The notes under the pieces were generated by a model. It worked only from the letters and a program-made list of their open reading frames with translations, was not told the DNA's origin and ran no database searches. Position numbers and translations under genes: made by a program. A stretch of 64,000 bases of DNA from Sweltsa coloradensis (lineage: Eukaryota > Arthropoda > Insecta > Plecoptera > Chloroperlidae): assembly GCA_024449915.1 (NCBI GenBank), contig JAMZAV010000159.1, forward strand, positions 62,001 to 126,000, in the 5' to 3' direction. Of this stretch, positions 49,638 to 64,000 are shown piece by piece (the stretch's first letter is position 1; each line of letters begins with the position of its first letter).

Positions 49638-50438
49638 AGGAAAACGCTTAAGTCCCGCCGCGTTGTTGGATGAGCGTATATGGTGCATTGAGAATGCCAT
49701 GTGTTACGCGGATTTTCTGTTGTTCCGTGAAAAAATCATTACTAGGTAGAATTTTTTTTTAATTAAATTAAATTATATAAAAAATTAACTTAATTTTTAT
49801 TATTAAATTAAATAAAATAAAAAATTAACTTAATTGTTTTAATTAATCGTAATTTTTTAAAAAGAAAAAAATCGTAAAATTGCAATTTGCATAAGAAATA
49901 ATTATTCGATTGCGCTCAAATTTAACACGAATATATTAATTCATGAAATTAAGGTTCTGTAAAAAAATCATTACAAAAGGATAAAGCATGTAGGTGTTAT
50001 AAGTCAAAGAATTGTTTTTAAAAAAAAAAAAAAAAAAAAATTTTGATTTTCATGAGAAATAATTTTTCGATTACCCTCAAATTTCACACGAATATCTTAA
50101 TTCATAAAATTAAGGTTCTGTGAAAAAATCATTACAATCGGATAAAGCATGTAGATGTTATAAGTCGAAGAAATTTTTTTTAAATCGAAAAAAATCGTAA
50201 AATTGCGTTTTTTATGTGAAAAAATTTCCCGATTGCGCTCAAAAACGTGGCAGTTCTAAGTTCAGAGATTTCGAAGGTCTCCATAAAATTTCATTGCAAT
50301 CGGAGTATCGGTTTAGCCGGAATCGTGTTAACAAACACACAAAAATACAGAAAAAAAAAGAAAAAAAAAAAACATTCCGGATTTTTTTCTCCAGTGTAGT
50401 GAAATGGAATCTTCGCTTCGCTCGCTACGCTCATCCAA
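49638..50438 (+). mobile_element. MITE family E, copy 4
   Basis: AGGAAAACGCTTAAGTCCCG, TTGTTGGATGAGCGTATATG on the left, CTTCGCTTCGCTCGCTACGC..TCATCCAA on the right: an inverted TTGGATGAGCGTA/TACGCTCATCCAA pair. Internal ~150-bp repeats as in copy 3, same orientation. Confidence 0.82.
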
Positions 50439-50453
50439 TAACTACTGTTGGAA

Positions 50454-50480
50454 TAAATCTAAATCTAAATCTAAATCTAA
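50454..50480. repeat. (AAATCT)n hexamer run
   Basis: Four to five AAATCT units right after MITE-E copy 4. Confidence 0.85.
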
Positions 50481-50557
50481 AACAAATTACGTTTATTTGT
50501 TCATTGGTTTAATGTATAATTACCATTTCCAAACATTAGCCGCAAAGGGGAACCACC

Positions 50558-50574
50558 CATTTATTTATTTTATT

Positions 50575-50611
<37 letters not shown>

Positions 50612-50665
50612 GTCTATCCTATTCAGTTATAAAAACTGATTTACAAAGGAGGACAACTTAGGGCA
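50558..50665 (-). mobile_element. LINE family D 3' tail with (TAAA)n
   Basis: On the minus strand: TCCTCCTTTGTAAATCAGTT, hairpin AGTTTTTATAACT, GAATAGGATAGACGTTAAAT then repeated AAAT. Matches copies at 54180 and 55475. Confidence 0.75.
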
Positions 50666-52172
50666 CCGGTCTGTGTATGGGTTTTCTGCCACTGTTCTTG
50701 AATACACGATATGTGAGTATTTGATTAAATATGTACACAGGTGGCATTAGATAATACCGTTAAATAATGTGCTGTTTTGATAACGAGAAGTGGGTCATGG
50801 TGCCAATCAATTACTTCCGTCAACCATCCTATATAAATCATCTGGAAAATACAGATAAACAAGATACTTACAAAATAACGTTTATCAATGAATGTCCTCG
50901 AGACTCAGTCAACACAATGCGTACAAATAAAATATTCTCATCTTAAATAGCCAATTGTACTTCTAGTATTGAAATGTTTTCCATTAGTTTCATATTTCGT
51001 CATGTTTGTATTCCACCATTTATATCAATAATTGTGTGTGTCATTGCCTATAATTGTACAATGTATGAATACAAAGGGTTTATTAAAAAAAGTATTATTA
51101 TATAAAATTGTATTTTTTTAAAAATAATTTTCATTCTAGTGTAGCGGCTGTAGTGTTTTCTACGAGAGCGCAGGTTTTACCTATGCTTGGAGCCATGTCG
51201 TATGCATTGTGTTCCAATACCAAGTCTATTGTCGCTGTCTATAAACGATATTTCAAAAAACGAAATAAGCTGACTGAAATGTTTGCTAAATTAAAGGTCT
51301 TGAATATAACAGAAACATATATTGTTTTTTGGGGGCCAAAAATAAAAGTGTTTACACTGAGCTAGGCGCTAAACTTAATTTCGAGTGACGATTTATTTTA
51401 TATTGGCTATACACATCATTGACTTCTACAACGAAAATAGATTTTCCGGAATAAAGTTTGAAGTACGATATTTTTCACCTGCACTTTGCAGGTACAAAAT
51501 CTTATTTGGTTATTATTGTCCTACAAAAAACCGTACATCAAACGATATTTTAGAAAAAGAATATTTTTGCTGCCCCCCCCCCCCCCACACACACATAAAA
51601 AATATAAAAATCCTGATTTATTCAAGACCCTTTGACTCATAAAGTAAAGGTTAGATGGCGACACAATTAGCCAATTTTAAAATCTTAATATCTTTTGGAA
51701 ATGTGTCAAGTGTGTGAATTTTTCTATTCCAATAGTTTTCAAATTTCAAAAGATCTCATATTCTTATTTATCCTCATCTTGTTAGTTTCTATTTAATATA
51801 TTCTCATATTATATCACTGATTACTATAAGCAATAAAATCATAAAGTTGTAAATAATAACGTTCCGAAATGAGCTCCACGATACAATGCTCTTTTTTGAC
51901 TCAGAGTCAGTTAGGGTAGTCGTTTTCCACCGTTATCTAGTGAATTTGACATCCAGGAACATCGATGTTACCCTGATGACTTGTCGTTACATTATTCTTA
52001 TTTCTTAACAATTATATATTTTATTTTATTTTTAATTTATTTAATTTTAATTTATTTTTCGCATCAGATTCATGAGCCAAAACACGACTCGGAAATAAGT
52101 ATTCTATTCTGGTGATTGGAAGAGGGATGAATATGGATAAGAAACTCGACATTGATACCACATATTGATGAG
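50666..52172. other. spacer between proteases 1 and 2
   Basis: AT-rich. An 85-codon frame at 51108-51365 follows an acceptor-like TTCATTCTAG but matches no family I know. A C homopolymer lies at 51575-51587. No supported gene. Confidence 0.45.
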
Positions 52173-52203
52173 TTTATTCGTATGCACGTATACAAGATTA
52201 TGT

Positions 52204-54240
52204 TTAGGCATTAATCTTCTGGTTGATCCAATCAACATAGGCGGAGACTCGTGTGAAGACGCTGGGTGCGTTGCGCGAGCCACATGGGATCTGGCCCCAG
52301 GAAACAACGCCGATCAGCTGTTTGTTGAGAACCAGGGGGCCGCCGGAGTCGCCCTAGAACAAGTAGAACCAGAGGTGAGAATCGGTTGAGAGTCCCACTG
52401 TTACGACCTCAGAGAAGAAGTTTGACTACGTCTAAAGACGTCCATCTCATATGTTTTTATTAAAGATTTGAACATTTTCTATGCTGACTTGTCATATTTT
52501 TCAATGATAATATTTATTTTATAACAAAAGTTAATGTAGAGCAGGGTTAAAGTATTATTTTTAGGGTAGTAATTTGATAGTCATAAAATAACATGGAAAC
52601 AGAATCAGGGGCAAAACATGTTTTTCAATATACATTTCATTTGGAACATCTGGGACACTGCCCCAGACCCTATACTGGGTTTCCCGACAGTGTATAATCG
52701 ATAAAAGGTAACAACCCCAAAAGGGCCAGACATACCAATATGAGAGTACATGTTACCATTTGGATCAATATATTAGATTGTTCATAGAACAATGGCTCAC
52801 TTAAGGACCTAAAACGTCATTTTACAAGCGATTTAAAATTAAATGGCTGCACTTACCGAGCAGGCTCCCGAACCTCCTGACAGGGGCCCAGTGCAGACAT
52901 TGCTCTCTGCCAGTGGGCTGGTGGGGTACTGAGCCTTGCACACACTGTATTCTAGCACGGGAAGGACCGCCGTCTGAAGGGTAGTGGGGTAGTCGGGGAA
53001 GAAACCAGTTGAGACGCTTCCCCAGCCGCTAAGGGTGGCGTCGCCGAGTAGGATGGCTTCGCTCGCGGGAAGATCAATGGGGCCAACCCACTGGTTGAAG
53101 GTCAGGGGAGTTGCCAGCTTCATGAGAGCGATGTCGAAGGGTTTGACGATCCTGTGGATAAGACAAAGGGGAGAGTAAACATCGCTGAATTGACTTTTGT
53201 GAGACTTTTGACATCTCAATCACATGGCTGAATTGATTTAAAGTATCCTAGTAGAAAGAGGTAGAAAGAGGTAGACAAAGTACAATATTAATAACTAAAA
53301 TAATAATTTTTGTGTATATCTACGGGAATTTATAAATGTATAATAATATGATGCTTTAGTTCTTGTTTGTATGATTAACAATTTGCTACAAATCAAATAA
53401 TGGCGACTTACGGTTGATTTCCGTAACTCTCATGAACGATTATCTGTGAGACTAGAACTTCTTGTTCGTTGCCTTCATTAGTCTCCAAGTCCTGTTCTCC
53501 AGCTACAACCTGTTAAACATTGGGACTTAAGTTTCTGTAGGCACACGTACGTTTTAAAATCCCAAGTACATAAAAATACATTTTCGTCAACTCGACACAT
53601 TGTTTGCTCAGTTTGAAAGTTTGTCCATTGTTTAGGTAATTTGTACTGACAATCGTATTGGAAAGTTCGATTGGGAATTATAACCTATATCGCTTTTTTT
53701 ATAGTGATCAGATCTACTGCCAAGCCAACCAATACGAGACCTGTGTCAGTAAAATGATCAAGAAGTTATCATCCCTTCGGCAATTAGATGTCGAATAGTT
53801 GTTTTTACGTCGGCCACAGCTGCTGAAAGCGATAAACAATAACTACGTAATATTAGATTATCACCAAGGAGAGAGCTAGCATCAAATACTGTAATTGACG
53901 CATCTAATAAAGGAGTGTTGTGACAAGTGCTAACCTCCCCTTTGAGGGTGTGTCACTACCCTTCTTTTCTATTAATTTCCCTATTAATTGTTTATTCTTT
54001 CTCTTTTTAAATTTATATTTGATTAATTTTAATTCATTTAATTTCATATTTACAATGTAAAATTTTAATGTCATTAAAATTGTTCTCTTATTACAAATTG
54101 TTGTAACGTTATTATTTCCATCTTTGCTTCCGAGCTTCATTAAATTTCATTATTTTTAGTGTGTAGATATACTTAATTTTATTTAGTTGCCCTCCTTTGT
54201 TTACCAGTTTTATAACTAAATAGGATTGACGTTAAACAAA

Positions 54241-54271
<31 letters not shown>

Positions 54272-55519
54272 ACCACTTACCACATAGTGTCCGTTGGAAG
54301 CGAGGTCTACCGAGCAATGTCCAGCCGTGACGATCCAGTTAGCATTGAGGATGGATCCACCGCAGTTGTGGTAGCGGTCACCAGGGGTCACCACTGTAGG
54401 GACACCTGGTAGGGGAACTGGCCGGGGGTGGCGTTGCTGCCTCCTACGACCCTGGTACCGGTGCCCAGGAGACGGGGGTGGTTTCTGATGCCGATATGTG
54501 CGCCAGGCACGCTCGCTCCTGCACAGAACACGGACGTAAGAACATGCACAACCGCAAGCTGTATCCAAGACGCATTGCGAAGACGCCTTTCTACTTTTAC
54601 GAATGCAATTTGTTTTATAAAAATGCAAAGTAACAGCTGGAATATATTTTGTAATTCGTTTAACGCTTTTTTTATATGGATGCCCAATGCGAATGATTTA
54701 ATCTTTTATTGTGGTTAAAAAAAACATTAAAAGGCACATATTATTTAGTAAAGAGAGCGATACCCAGGAGCCTCGTGGTTCATTTGTAGTCAGAGTTGCG
54801 CGTTTTATTTGTTTTTAAACGTATTGAAGATTAGGGTGTTTTGTCGAATGGTAAACGTGAAATGGGATTTAAGGTTTCAAGAGTGTTAAATTATTTACCG
54901 GAGTTAAAGAACTTCTTGGGCTATGTTTTAAGAATTTGTAATATGAACATTTATTAAGGATTTAATTATTGTGGACAAAATTCAAGGGTATTTTCATTGG
55001 GATGTTCTATTTTATTCTATTTGTTTTTACGGGGAAAAGGGATATACAAAATGTAGGCTAAGAAGTACGACAGTGCAATTTTCTATACAAGTTATCATTA
55101 ACAATAAGATTGCATGTAATTGCATGTAATTGCGCGAAAGATTGATTACTCCCTGGTTTGCGGTTCCTGATTTTTGGCAAACCTCATATTCGTTTGAGTG
55201 GGATCGTCTAATAAATCAGTTTTTTCTTTTCGTTTTTCTTTTTTAATGTTTTTTTTCTTTTTCTTTTTTCTTTCTTTTTTCCTTTCCTTTTTTCCTTTTT
55301 TTTTCTTTTCATTCCCCACCTTTTTTATATTTGATTCATTCATTAATTGCATTTAATATATTTTTTATTTGTATATATTTTTTTTTTAATGCATTGTTGT
55401 AATATTATATTTCAAATATTTACTTAAATGTAGTTCATTGTTGAGTCTGCATCTATGTAATTAGATTTATTTAGTTGTCCTCCTTTGTAAATCAGTTTTT
55501 ATAACTGAATAGGATAGAC

Positions 55520-55572
<53 letters not shown>

Positions 55573-55994
55573 AAAACATTGTGCATACACTACCAATATA
55601 AAGCTAATAAATACAAACGGTAACTTATTGTATAAATTTCTCGATTTGGTTGATCGGGAAACACTCCCGTAGGTGGAATTGTTAGCATTTATTTTCTAAA
55701 TTGTATTAACTATTACCTTATAAAAGTAAAATTAAATAACATTCAACAAACACAAGATGTGGTGCAGGCCTAAATTGTAACGTATTTTGTAAATAGAAAA
55801 ATAATATAAACGTGTTTAAATATTAAAGAAAAGTGTTTCATTAATTTGAAATCGAATCTAAAATGAATATCGATCACCATGAGCTAAAAATTAGCTAGCT
55901 TGATAATAATTGTTCGAAGAATGTATTTACACAAAAACTCACCCAGAACACAGCCTACCAAGGCAAGCAGAAGGATTGTATTTCTCTGCATCAT
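52204..55994 (-). CDS. chymotrypsin-like serine protease (gene 2), frameshift in exon 2
   Basis: S1A secreted zymogen on the minus strand. Exons 55943-55994, 54281-54518, 53412-53509, 52857-53151, 52204-52353 (stop TAA); phases 1,0,2,0 as in genes 1 and 3. Signal peptide [18 protein letters not shown]; propeptide to GTGTR; activation at R/VVGG. His57 is in VTAGHC, Asp102 in FDIALM, Ser195 in GDSGGPL. Residues before it are SGACS, so position 189 is Gly and 192 Ser; SWG gives Gly216. In exon 2 the frame is lost at CAGTGGTGACC after SLQW and resumes at [11 protein letters not shown] one base off. Exon 2 is 238 bp where 239 would keep frame, so a single G is missing at a short G run: assembly error or a young pseudogene. 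AATAAA (minus) at 52173-52178, 26 bases past the stop. Confidence 0.87.
54180..54275 (+). mobile_element. LINE family D 3' tail in intron 2 of gene 2
   Basis: TTGCCCTCCTTTGTTTACCA, GTTTTATAACTAAATAGGAT, TGACGTTAAACAAATAAATA; the AAAT run ends five bases from the exon 2 donor sequence. Upstream 53930-54180 probably belongs to the same 3' untranslated part. Confidence 0.7.
55140..55573 (+). mobile_element. LINE family D 3' end with polypyrimidine tract, intron 1 of gene 2
   Basis: TTGTCCTCCTTTGTAAATCA, TTTTTATAACTGAATAGGAT and AGACGTTAAATAAATAAATA at 55475-55573; a TTTC/TTTTCC-rich tract at 55220-55320 lies within the presumed 3' untranslated part. No reverse transcriptase. Confidence 0.65.
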
Positions 55995-56034
55995 GGCTGA
56001 CGGATGAAGCATACTCACACTAACTCACTCGACT

Positions 56035-56042
56035 CTTTTATT
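56035..56042 (-). promoter_or_regulatory. TATA-like box of protease gene 2
   Basis: Minus-strand AATAAAAG about 41 bp before the first ATG, the same spacing as the TATA boxes of genes 1 and 3. Confidence 0.45.
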
Positions 56043-57004
56043 CAAAAACCCGTCAAGCTGTAATCTGACGAAAAATTGCACACATCATCTTCAAAAAAAG
56101 TTGGACCAGACCTTTATAATAATCATCAGATAAACGTGTCTGTGTTGTGGAGTTGAAACTAGTATAAAGATAAGATAACGTGGGAAACTTGAATGTGAAG
56201 TCAAGAATGGGAAAATCCACAGAATCTACCATATAACATTTATGAACATTTCTCGATTTCATTAATCAATCGGGAAACAATACTGAAGTAGGTGTAATGA
56301 TTAATAAATTAATTAATTAATCATTTTTTAAATTAATTTTTAATTATATGATTGATCGGTGTAACACAAAGCTAAATAGTTCGTATGATATTTAGAGTTG
56401 TCTTGTAAATCATCGCAATTGGTTAGGACTTTTACGGCAAAAATATTTTTTATATTTTGAACAAATTTTAATATAGGCCTATATATATATTAAAAACATG
56501 AATCATGCTTTACGTTAAACAGTTTAATTGAGAATCATATGGGTTTATCAGAGATCCCATAGTTTAAATAGAACAATGAAGGCTTGCCAAGTGCCAAGTT
56601 ATTTTTATTTTACGGATATCCTATTCAGCTATAAAACCTTTTTTGATAAGAACACTAAATAAAAGAATAATTAAAACTGTCCAAATATAATTTTTTACAG
56701 ATACAAACGTGCAATAAAAGAAAAGGGGAGGGAAGCTCCTAAATTAATTAGTATCCAATTCGATTTCCAACAATAAAGTCGGAAAGGGGGTAAACTGGTT
56801 AAATTGGTACCAAAAACACACCCAACCAATCAAAGGGCCAGAAAAAATTGACGTTGATAAATTCACATAGTTTCTTCATACTCAATAGAAAAAATACTGT
56901 GATAAGAATTTGGTATACGAAGAAGTACGTTAGAAGTTAGAACAGTAACCGAAGTCTTGTGTAGCTGAAAAAATCACATTTCATTGTAAAGTAATATAAT
57001 AATA
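56043..57004. other. spacer without a gene
   Basis: A scrap of LINE-D tail on the minus strand (TACGGATATCCTATTCAGCT, ~56611). Otherwise unrecognised AT-rich sequence. Confidence 0.45.
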
Positions 57005-57215
57005 ATTTGTCGTGAGAAGCCTGCCTCACGAATAGGTATTTTGGACTTGGACAATTGTGAAGAGATGTCCGAGGGCATTTTTAGAGGACTCAATCCCTTG
57101 CATTCGACTGAGGAAAGCCTCGGAAAAAACTTAAGTCAGGATTGCCGGTCTCGACGGGATTTGAACCCGCGACCTCCCGAATCAGAGTCGCGCGCTTCAC
57201 GCTCGAGCAATCACT
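57005..57215 (-). repeat. SINE family B, full minus-strand copy
   Basis: On the minus strand: GATTGCTCGAGCGTGAAGCG (box A-like), GCGGGTTCAAATCCCGTCGA (box B), CCTCAGTCGAATGCAAGGGA, TTGAGTCCTCTAAAAATGCC and CTCGGACATCTC. Cleanest head of the family in the window. Confidence 0.85.
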
Positions 57216-57428
57216 ATCAGTAAATAGTGTCAAAGTTTTATTACGAAATTCCAAAATCTAGAAGACAGGTGTATGAACTGATAGTTTAGACTTTAAACCA
57301 TCGATCACAGTTGTATGATATGACAGAACAGACAGGCTATACTTGTCACTATAAAGTGTTGAACATCATTAGTCTCCCCTTGAAAACATTGCGATTAAAG
57401 AATGACAAACGCCAACATATACTTGAAA

Positions 57429-57436
57429 TATAAATA
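57429..57436 (+). promoter_or_regulatory. TATA-box candidate upstream of an orphan frame
   Basis: TATAAATA with CTTCAACTT about 30 bp downstream, 82 bp before the ATG at 57518. Confidence 0.3.
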
Positions 57437-57517
57437 GCAAAGTAACCCATAAGACAACCACTTCAACTTATCAAGGCTTTTATCACCTGGACAAATCTTT
57501 ACCACAACAAACAAGTC

Positions 57518-57769
57518 ATGATGATATTGGAAAATTATATAAGACAGAGGGGTTACGTTATATTGACATTGTTATTCTATGTAAAGAGCAAGGACGGTTT
57601 GGATCGAGAGATACACAATTACTGTTACAAAATATTAATTTACCAAGGCGTGTATCCTATGTATAAGTACAAGATGATTTACACATGTTACATTTTTTTA
57701 CATTCCAACCCAAAAGAGGGTGTGAAGCTATACTTTACCAACAGAACATCGAAGAAAAACACAAAATAA
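57518..57769 (+). CDS. orphan 83-codon frame, uncertain
   Basis: Begins ATGATG after TTTACCACAACAAACAAGTC, and has a TATA-like box and an AATAAA overlapping its stop (57765-57770). Composition is rich in Tyr, Lys and Ile (YKYKMIYTCYIFLHSNPK). No signal peptide, no domain and no homologue that I recognise. It could be chance in AT-rich DNA; the promoter and poly(A) context is the only reason to list it. Confidence 0.2.
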   Translation: MMILENYIRQRGYVILTLLFYVKSKDGLDREIHNYCYKILIYQGVYPMYKYKMIYTCYIFLHSNPKEGVKLYFTNRTSKKNTK

Positions 57770-57857
57770 AATAATTCACCGTCCGTTGATCGTTGGTGGC
57801 GGTACATTAGTATGTTCCTCGATTATTGTTGCATTCAATAATAATGATGGTGGTAAA

Positions 57858-58585
57858 GGGCACATAAACAAACTATAAACTAAGCGGCTGCTTCATGCTC
57901 CGTAAACTTAAAATCATCGCCAGCGAATCATCCCTTCTTTTAGTTTATCATGCATTTATTCATTCAATCCTCTCATATGGTATACTTTTTTGGGGCTCGT
58001 CTGTCCATGCCCAACGAATATTTATCATTCAAAAAAGAGCTGCAAGAATAATCGCTGGTCTCTCTAGGCGGACATCTTGCAGGACATACTTTCCCAAATT
58101 ACGTATTCTTACCCTAACTTCAACTCTAATTCAAACAGCTGCAACTTTTGTCCATTCCAACTCTGAGCTTTTCCCCACCAATTTGACCAATCACAGTCAC
58201 AACACAAGAATAATGTAGCCAATATTTTCATCCCGTCGTTTGGACATTCATTTTATAAAAGTAGTCCACAGTTCCTTTGCCGCATTCTCTACAATAATCT
58301 CCCACATGATATCAAAAATTCCAAATCATTCAAGTTTGACCTTAAGAAGTATTTGCTAGAAAAATCTTTCTATTCTCTAGACGAATTCCTAAATCCCTCC
58401 ACTTAGAGTTTTACCATATTGAAATTTATAATTGTTATTGTATTCTTTTGAATTTGTATTTGTTATCTGTTAATTGTTATTTGTTATTTGTGATATGTAA
58501 CGGTTAGGCATATGTATGTATATCCGATATGTGTACCATGTACATGTCCATGGATTCAATAAATAAATAAATAAATAAATCCTAG
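57858..58585 (+). mobile_element. 5'-truncated non-LTR retrotransposon (CR1/Jockey-like RT end)
   Basis: 57858-58218 encodes the end of a reverse transcriptase ORF: LSGCFMLRKLKIIAS, LLLVYHAFIHSILSYG, LFWGSS, IFIIQKRAARIIAGLS, CRTYFPKLRILTLTS and NSHNTR-like HSHNTR. After a frameshift, ~58265-58405 continues with LCRILYNNLPHDIKNSKSFK and ends FLNPST then TAG. A 3' untranslated part follows and the (AATA)n tail is at 58557-58580. Only the C-terminal RT-proximal region is left; no YADD motif, so it is dead. Confidence 0.85.
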
Positions 58586-58589
58586 TTAC

Positions 58590-58690
58590 AATCAGTCTAG
58601 CACTGCAAGATAGAGTCTCAGGTTTGAATCCCATTTGAGGTTGGATTCTGCGAAACAAGAATATTCCCTTTGTATGTTTTTATGTGTTTA
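58590..58690 (+). repeat. tRNA-like SINE fragment
   Basis: TCTCAGGTTTGAATCCCATT is a box B-like sequence right after the LINE tail. Body unmatched. Confidence 0.35.
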
Positions 58691-58799
58691 TGTTTTATGT
58701 ATTTTATGTATGTGTGTATTTTTATGTATTTTTATGTATATTTTGGAGCCCTCCTATCAACGAAACAAATAATCAGTTGTGTGATGATATATCCCGTTG

Positions 58800-58995
58800 A
58801 ATGATGATGATGATTTTCGTTGCTTAACGTCTCTATTAATGTACTAAGCCTATTCGAGACAGTTAGTAGTGATAGATGGTGATGAAGAATGATTACATAA
58901 AAACCATGCCCTAAACGGAATTCGTACCCACGTCCTCGTAGAGCTATACGCTTCAGACCAGAGACCTAATCGTATGTGCCACCGCGGACGGTGTG
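58800..58995 (-). repeat. SINE family A copy
   Basis: Minus strand: CGTCCGCGGTGGCACATACG, TCTACGAGGACGTGGGTACG, AATAGGCTTAGTACATTAAT; tail into CATCATCATCATTC. Confidence 0.75.
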
Positions 58996-59773
58996 TTCAT
59001 TTGAAGATATTATTATTCTTGTTACTGAATGGAGTGTGGCTAGACTCTAAATATATATATTTAAATTTGTATTTTCTATTCCCTCAGCGGATTTGTTACA
59101 GGAATGACTTCTTTCACCTTCAGTTGACTAGGTTGAAGTGTTAAAGAAATCCATCACACCTAAGAAGATAAGATTCAAGATTCAAGATTTACTTTATTGC
59201 ATTTTTAATATTACATACAATTTTTATATCAAACTTTGATGCTTCATTTTTAATTTTTCGTGGGAAATAGTTGAAGACTCCAGTATATGCATATTATATA
59301 GATTTTTAACGAGAAAGAAGAAAAAAAGATGTGAAAAGAAGTGTGAAGACAAGAAGTTAAAAAGTAAAATGAACATCAAGAAAAGATTTATTGAAAAGAA
59401 AGGTTTTCAAGTGAGTTAGAGTATGTGATATTGATGACCTCCCTTGGTATTGGCATTGATTCTACAGCGTTGGTATAGTTGCAAAACTGACTGGAATATA
59501 GTGTTACAAAAATTATCTCTACTAACTCACATTACCTGAAAATCCTTAAGATTGTTTATCTGTTTTTATCAACCTTACAATCTTGATGTTGTTTAATTAA
59601 AAACACTGATGTTTTTTATTTTGCAACTATGAATTACGAAAACACATTTATCATTTTGTTAAAATTATGTTGTGCTTCTCTATCCAAGATAATAGTCGGT
59701 GTGATTATGGATCAAGGCTGAACAATATTAGTTCGTATACCAGCTATAATTGAACTTTGTCTTTGGTTAAGCC
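58996..59773. other. 5' flank of protease gene 3
   Basis: A family C 3' scrap lies at 59020-59060 (GTGGCTAGACTCTAAATATA) and an AAGATTCAAGATT run at 59169-59190. No gene. Confidence 0.45.
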
Positions 59774-59780
59774 TATAAAG
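59774..59780 (+). promoter_or_regulatory. TATA box of protease gene 3
   Basis: TATAAAG, 45 bp upstream of the ATG at 59819, the same distance as in gene 1. Confidence 0.6.
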
Positions 59781-59818
59781 TACATACACACATCTTCGAA
59801 GACTACTTAGCCACCACG

Positions 59819-63167
<3,349 letters not shown>

Positions 63168-64000
63168 AACACAACGCCGCATTAATGTGACAGTGCCTTA
63201 CAATGCTCTTAATTAATTAAATAAGAAAACAAATTGAAGTGTTTGATTCATTGGCATCCCCTTCCATTCCAACATGTGTGTTGTGTTTGTTGTCTACACT
63301 TTTCGAATAATATTGGCAAATGAAAACCATAAGCAAGACAAATATAATATTTATATATTGACTATTATAGTACAAAATCTAAATTTATCATATGCATATT
63401 ATATTAACAATAGGGGCCTACTGATTAATATGCATGTTTTCAATTGTGTCATGCATAATTGCAAACTGTACAAAATGCTATAAAATTAGAACGTTGTCCT
63501 ATATTTAAAATAAATAAATAAAATTGTACATTCTACATTGTTTTCCGTAAACTATTTAATGAACATTATTATAATATAATGACATAGGCTGCGCACATTC
63601 TGGTGTGAAAAATACTCAGAAAACATAATGATAATCGTTTTAATTTTAAGTGAAAGTAGATAAATAAATAAATTGATGATGTAAGTCATTTTAAGTATAA
63701 CAAAGGCATCCTCAATCTGTTTTCAACGACTTAATAACATGCACCCAAACATTTTTGTATGCAGAAATACACTAGGGAAACGCCAAAGTCGTTGTTAAAC
63801 GAGTGAGTAAGCTATGTGTTGAGTACGCGATTACATTACTTTTCTTCCCCCTACCTTAGGCCTACCTAGCCTATCATAGACTAGAGAGGCACATTATGAC
63901 CTTACAGTTGACGCGCCCGTCCCCGTATACCAACTAAACTTTAAAAAACTATTATTTATACGAATATAATTATCAAACTTAAATGCAAATGTTCCCGGGT
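63168..64000. other. 3' flank of protease gene 3
   Basis: AT-rich. AATAAA occurs at ~63510. A possible left-end scrap of MITE-E (GGAAACGCCAAAGTCGTTGT) lies at 63776. No further gene before the window ends. Confidence 0.45.

Noticed and set aside
51108..51365. 85-codon frame after an acceptor-like site
   Set aside because: No domain, no downstream partner exon and no clear donor.

Overview
The window is eukaryotic, AT-rich, intron-bearing and repeat-laden, and almost certainly comes from an insect. The strongest evidence is a seven-transmembrane odorant receptor of the insect-only 7tm_6 type. It sits beside a CBM14 (peritrophin-A type) chitin-binding protein and a cluster of three chymotrypsin-like S1A proteases. 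The order cannot be fixed from this sequence. Many tRNA-derived SINEs, MITE-like elements, non-LTR retrotransposon tails and a Penelope-like fold-back fill introns and spacers.

Layout. 1-3.7 kb is a ~170-bp satellite with two monomer types in alternating blocks. 5.4-6.9 kb and 7.2-12.5 kb are two further tandem arrays, of ~330-bp and ~750-bp units. All three carry many single-base indels between copies, as if assembled from uncorrected long reads. 12.5-25.8 kb has no gene I can support: it holds TIR elements, SINEs and two short tandem arrays (22.7-24.9 kb). 25.9-32.2 kb (+) is an odorant receptor with six clear exons; its large second intron carries three nested or adjacent insertions, and its last exon is followed by an inverted copy of itself. 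33.6-36.4 kb (+) is a three-exon secreted chitin-binding protein. 37-40.4 kb is spacer with SINEs and one MITE. 40.5-46.0 kb (+), 52.2-56.0 kb (-) and 59.8-63.2 kb (+) are three paralogous five-exon chymotrypsin-like genes with identical intron phases (1,0,2,0). Between them lie MITEs, SINEs, a decayed open reading frame (49.1-49.5 kb) and a LINE 3' end (57.9-58.6 kb).

How the genes relate. The three proteases are duplicates of one ancestral secreted zymogen, each with signal peptide, short propeptide and Arg-(I/V)V(G/S)G activation site. Each copy departs from a normal protease differently. Gene 1 lacks the Cys191 codon at a damaged exon 4 boundary. Gene 2 has a one-base frameshift at a G run. 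Gene 3 has lost the catalytic His57 (Asn instead) and Gly216 (Phe instead), so it should encode a non-catalytic homologue. The chitin-binding gene would act in the peritrophic matrix or cuticle. The receptor is unrelated to the others in function.
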